Shown: piece by piece, positions 6,133 to 7,269 of the stretch
Position numbering within the stretch: position 1 is the stretch's first letter
Layout: every line of letters starts with the position of its first letter
Assembly: GCA_902766585.1 (NCBI GenBank)
Contig: CACXDV010000217.1
Location: forward strand, 1 to 7,269
Direction: 5' to 3'
Source: an uncultured Ruminococcus sp.
Lineage (GTDB): Bacteria > Bacillota > Clostridia > Oscillospirales > Acutalibacteraceae
DNA length: 7,269 nt
Translations under genes and position numbers: made by a program
Notes under the pieces: model-generated
What the model was told of the DNA's origin: nothing
Databases searched by the model: none
The model's input: the letters and a program-made list of their open reading frames with translations, nothing else

Positions 6133-7269
6133 TTATAGTATCACTACAGATTGCATTACCTTTGCTTTATTTATATTAAGCTCGCTCTTTGCCTCGGTTT
6201 TAAACAATTCGGCGGCAATAACAAACTGCGTATTGCCCTTTTTTGCTTCCTTAACAAGAAAGCTGCCAGCCGGCTTTTCTTTTTCCCACTGAGCTGAGGA
6301 CATTCTTGTTATCCTCAGCATTATATCTCCGAAGGAATCCGTTTTGCAGGACCACAGATAAAAGCTCATGCTGCGGCACCCTGCATCACTGACTGCAGTT
6401 ACCTTGCCGTTCCATGTCTCAGGCATTATAAAATAATAGCTGTCCTTATAATTCATTACAGTGCTGATAACATGAGCAAGACTGCCCTTTTCAAGATCAA
6501 TTATCCCCCATGATACGGAACTGCATACCGAAGACGGTGCCGTTCCTCCCGGTACAGGAAGCTGTGATACGACAGGCAGCTCTATTATGCCGTCGCCGTT
6601 GATATCCCTTGAGGTAATCATATCCTTTCTGGTCGTGACATTTGAAGAAGCGCCGCTGTCGCTCTCAGTGACAAGCGGATTATACAGCTTCTGCAGCGCT
6701 GTATCATAGTATATGACCTGAGTAGAAAACATTCCTCCGTTTTTCTCACCGTCAATAACAATTCCATTCTTTTCGGAAGTGATTTTTCCGTACATGGTAT
6801 TAGCAAATCTCGTTATCTCCTGATCAAGCTCTATCGAAAGCTTCGCTATCGGACGCTTTTCCTGTTCGGAATACTGCAGCAGCTTTGCAGTAGAGGGTGC
6901 CTGATTGAATTTAAGCGTCAAAAGCATGATATCCTTGGATTCGTTTTCAGTGATATCAGCGATCACCAGATCGGTATAGCTTTCCGAAATTGCCATTTCA
7001 CGTATGCTTTCATCCTCTATCGAATAGGCTGAAAGCGTATTCTGTCCCTCATTTACCGTTGTCCAGCCTACAAGTATCTCATCCTTGCCGTCATTATTTA
7101 TATCATCAAATATCAGTCTGTCAATGCCTGTACAGGTATTCGTATGACCTCCTACCCATTTCCAGCCGTCCGCTTCATGGGATATTATGCTGATATTCTG
7201 CTTTGTTCCCTTTTCGGTCGAATACAGCGCCACAGCATATTCCTTCTTATCCTTCCCCGTTTCAAATAC
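6133..7269 (-). CDS. FG-GAP/VCBS repeat-like protein, 5' end outside window
   Basis: The frame is open to the window edge with no start in view, so the N-terminus is missing; 378 residues are visible. Two clear calcium-loop motifs of the DxNxDGxxE type are present: DINNDGKDE (visible residues 56-64) and DINGDGIIE (222-230). A degenerate third is DITENESKD (105-113). Each follows or precedes a hydrophobic strand (RLIFDDINNDGKDEILVGW), as in FG-GAP/VCBS beta-propeller blades. Such propellers are normally extracytoplasmic, and a signal or lipoprotein peptide would be expected upstream; neither can be seen. The C-terminal about 100 residues lack the loop motif. An in-frame GTG at 7233 is internal, since the open frame continues past it. 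It ends 22 bases before the response regulator, so it is probably cotranscribed and may act in the same signalling path. Its ligand and exact function are unknown. Confidence 0.8.
   Translation of the reverse strand, partial: VFETGKDKKEYAVALYSTEKGTKQNISIISHEADGWKWVGGHTNTCTGIDRLIFDDINNDGKDEILVGWTTVNEGQNTLSAYSIEDESIREMAISESYTDLVIADITENESKDIMLLTLKFNQAPSTAKLLQYSEQEKRPIAKLSIELDQEITRFANTMYGKITSEKNGIVIDGEKNGGMFSTQVIYYDTALQKLYNPLVTESDSGASSNVTTRKDMITSRDINGDGIIELPVVSQLPVPGGTAPSSVCSSVSWGIIDLEKGSLAHVISTVMNYKDSYYFIMPETWNGKVTAVSDAGCRSMSFYLWSCKTDSFGDIMLRITRMSSAQWEKEKPAGSFLVKEAKKGNTQFVIAAELFKTEAKSELNINKAKVMQSVVIL

Noticed and set aside
5823..6179. Plus-strand open frames opposite the response regulator
   Set aside because: They are antisense to a complete receiver domain, with no ribosome binding site or domain identity.
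7231..7233. GTG as the start of the FG-GAP-like gene
   Set aside because: The frame stays open for 12 more codons to the window edge, no ribosome binding site precedes the GTG, and an exported protein would need a signal peptide upstream.

Overview
All nine recognisable or partial coding regions lie on the minus strand, so transcription runs from the high-coordinate end to the low-coordinate end. Gaps between genes range from a 1-base overlap to 49 bases. I see no promoter, terminator, RNA gene, insertion sequence, CRISPR array or intergenic stretch over 50 bases. The gene set and order (ftsY, rdgB/ITPase, yhbY, nadD, yqeK, rsfS), strong GGAGG-type ribosome binding sites, moderate GC and an FtsY with almost no N-terminal A domain all suggest a Bacillota/Clostridia chromosome. 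Ruminococcus-type Oscillospirales is my best guess; this is an inference from family knowledge, not a database result.

In transcription order the window has two parts. First is a three-gene sensory block: the 3' part of a gene for a protein with FG-GAP/VCBS-like calcium-loop motifs (7269-6133), an OmpR/PhoB-type response regulator (6110-5406) and a two-transmembrane HAMP sensor histidine kinase (5387-3942). Second is a housekeeping block: FtsY, the SRP receptor (3892-2621); an XTP/dITP pyrophosphatase (2602-2012); a YhbY/CRS1-YhbY RNA-binding protein (1989-1681); NadD (1673-1074); YqeK (1048-470); and the ribosome silencing factor RsfS (456-94). A further gene begins on the last base of the rsfS stop codon and leaves the window at position 1.

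The sensory block presumably couples an envelope or extracellular signal to transcription. The housekeeping block combines membrane-protein targeting, nucleotide-pool sanitation (ITP/XTP, Ap4A), NAD synthesis and ribosome assembly/silencing. The spacing suggests transcription can read from one block into the other.

Most of this window is ordinary conserved chromosome. The points most worth a second look are a roughly 120-residue charged C-terminal extension on FtsY, the propeller-like protein beside the two-component pair, a probable TTG start for the kinase fixed by its ribosome binding site, and a cysteine cluster in the ITP pyrophosphatase. I did not find a convincing new defence, mobile or RNA system.
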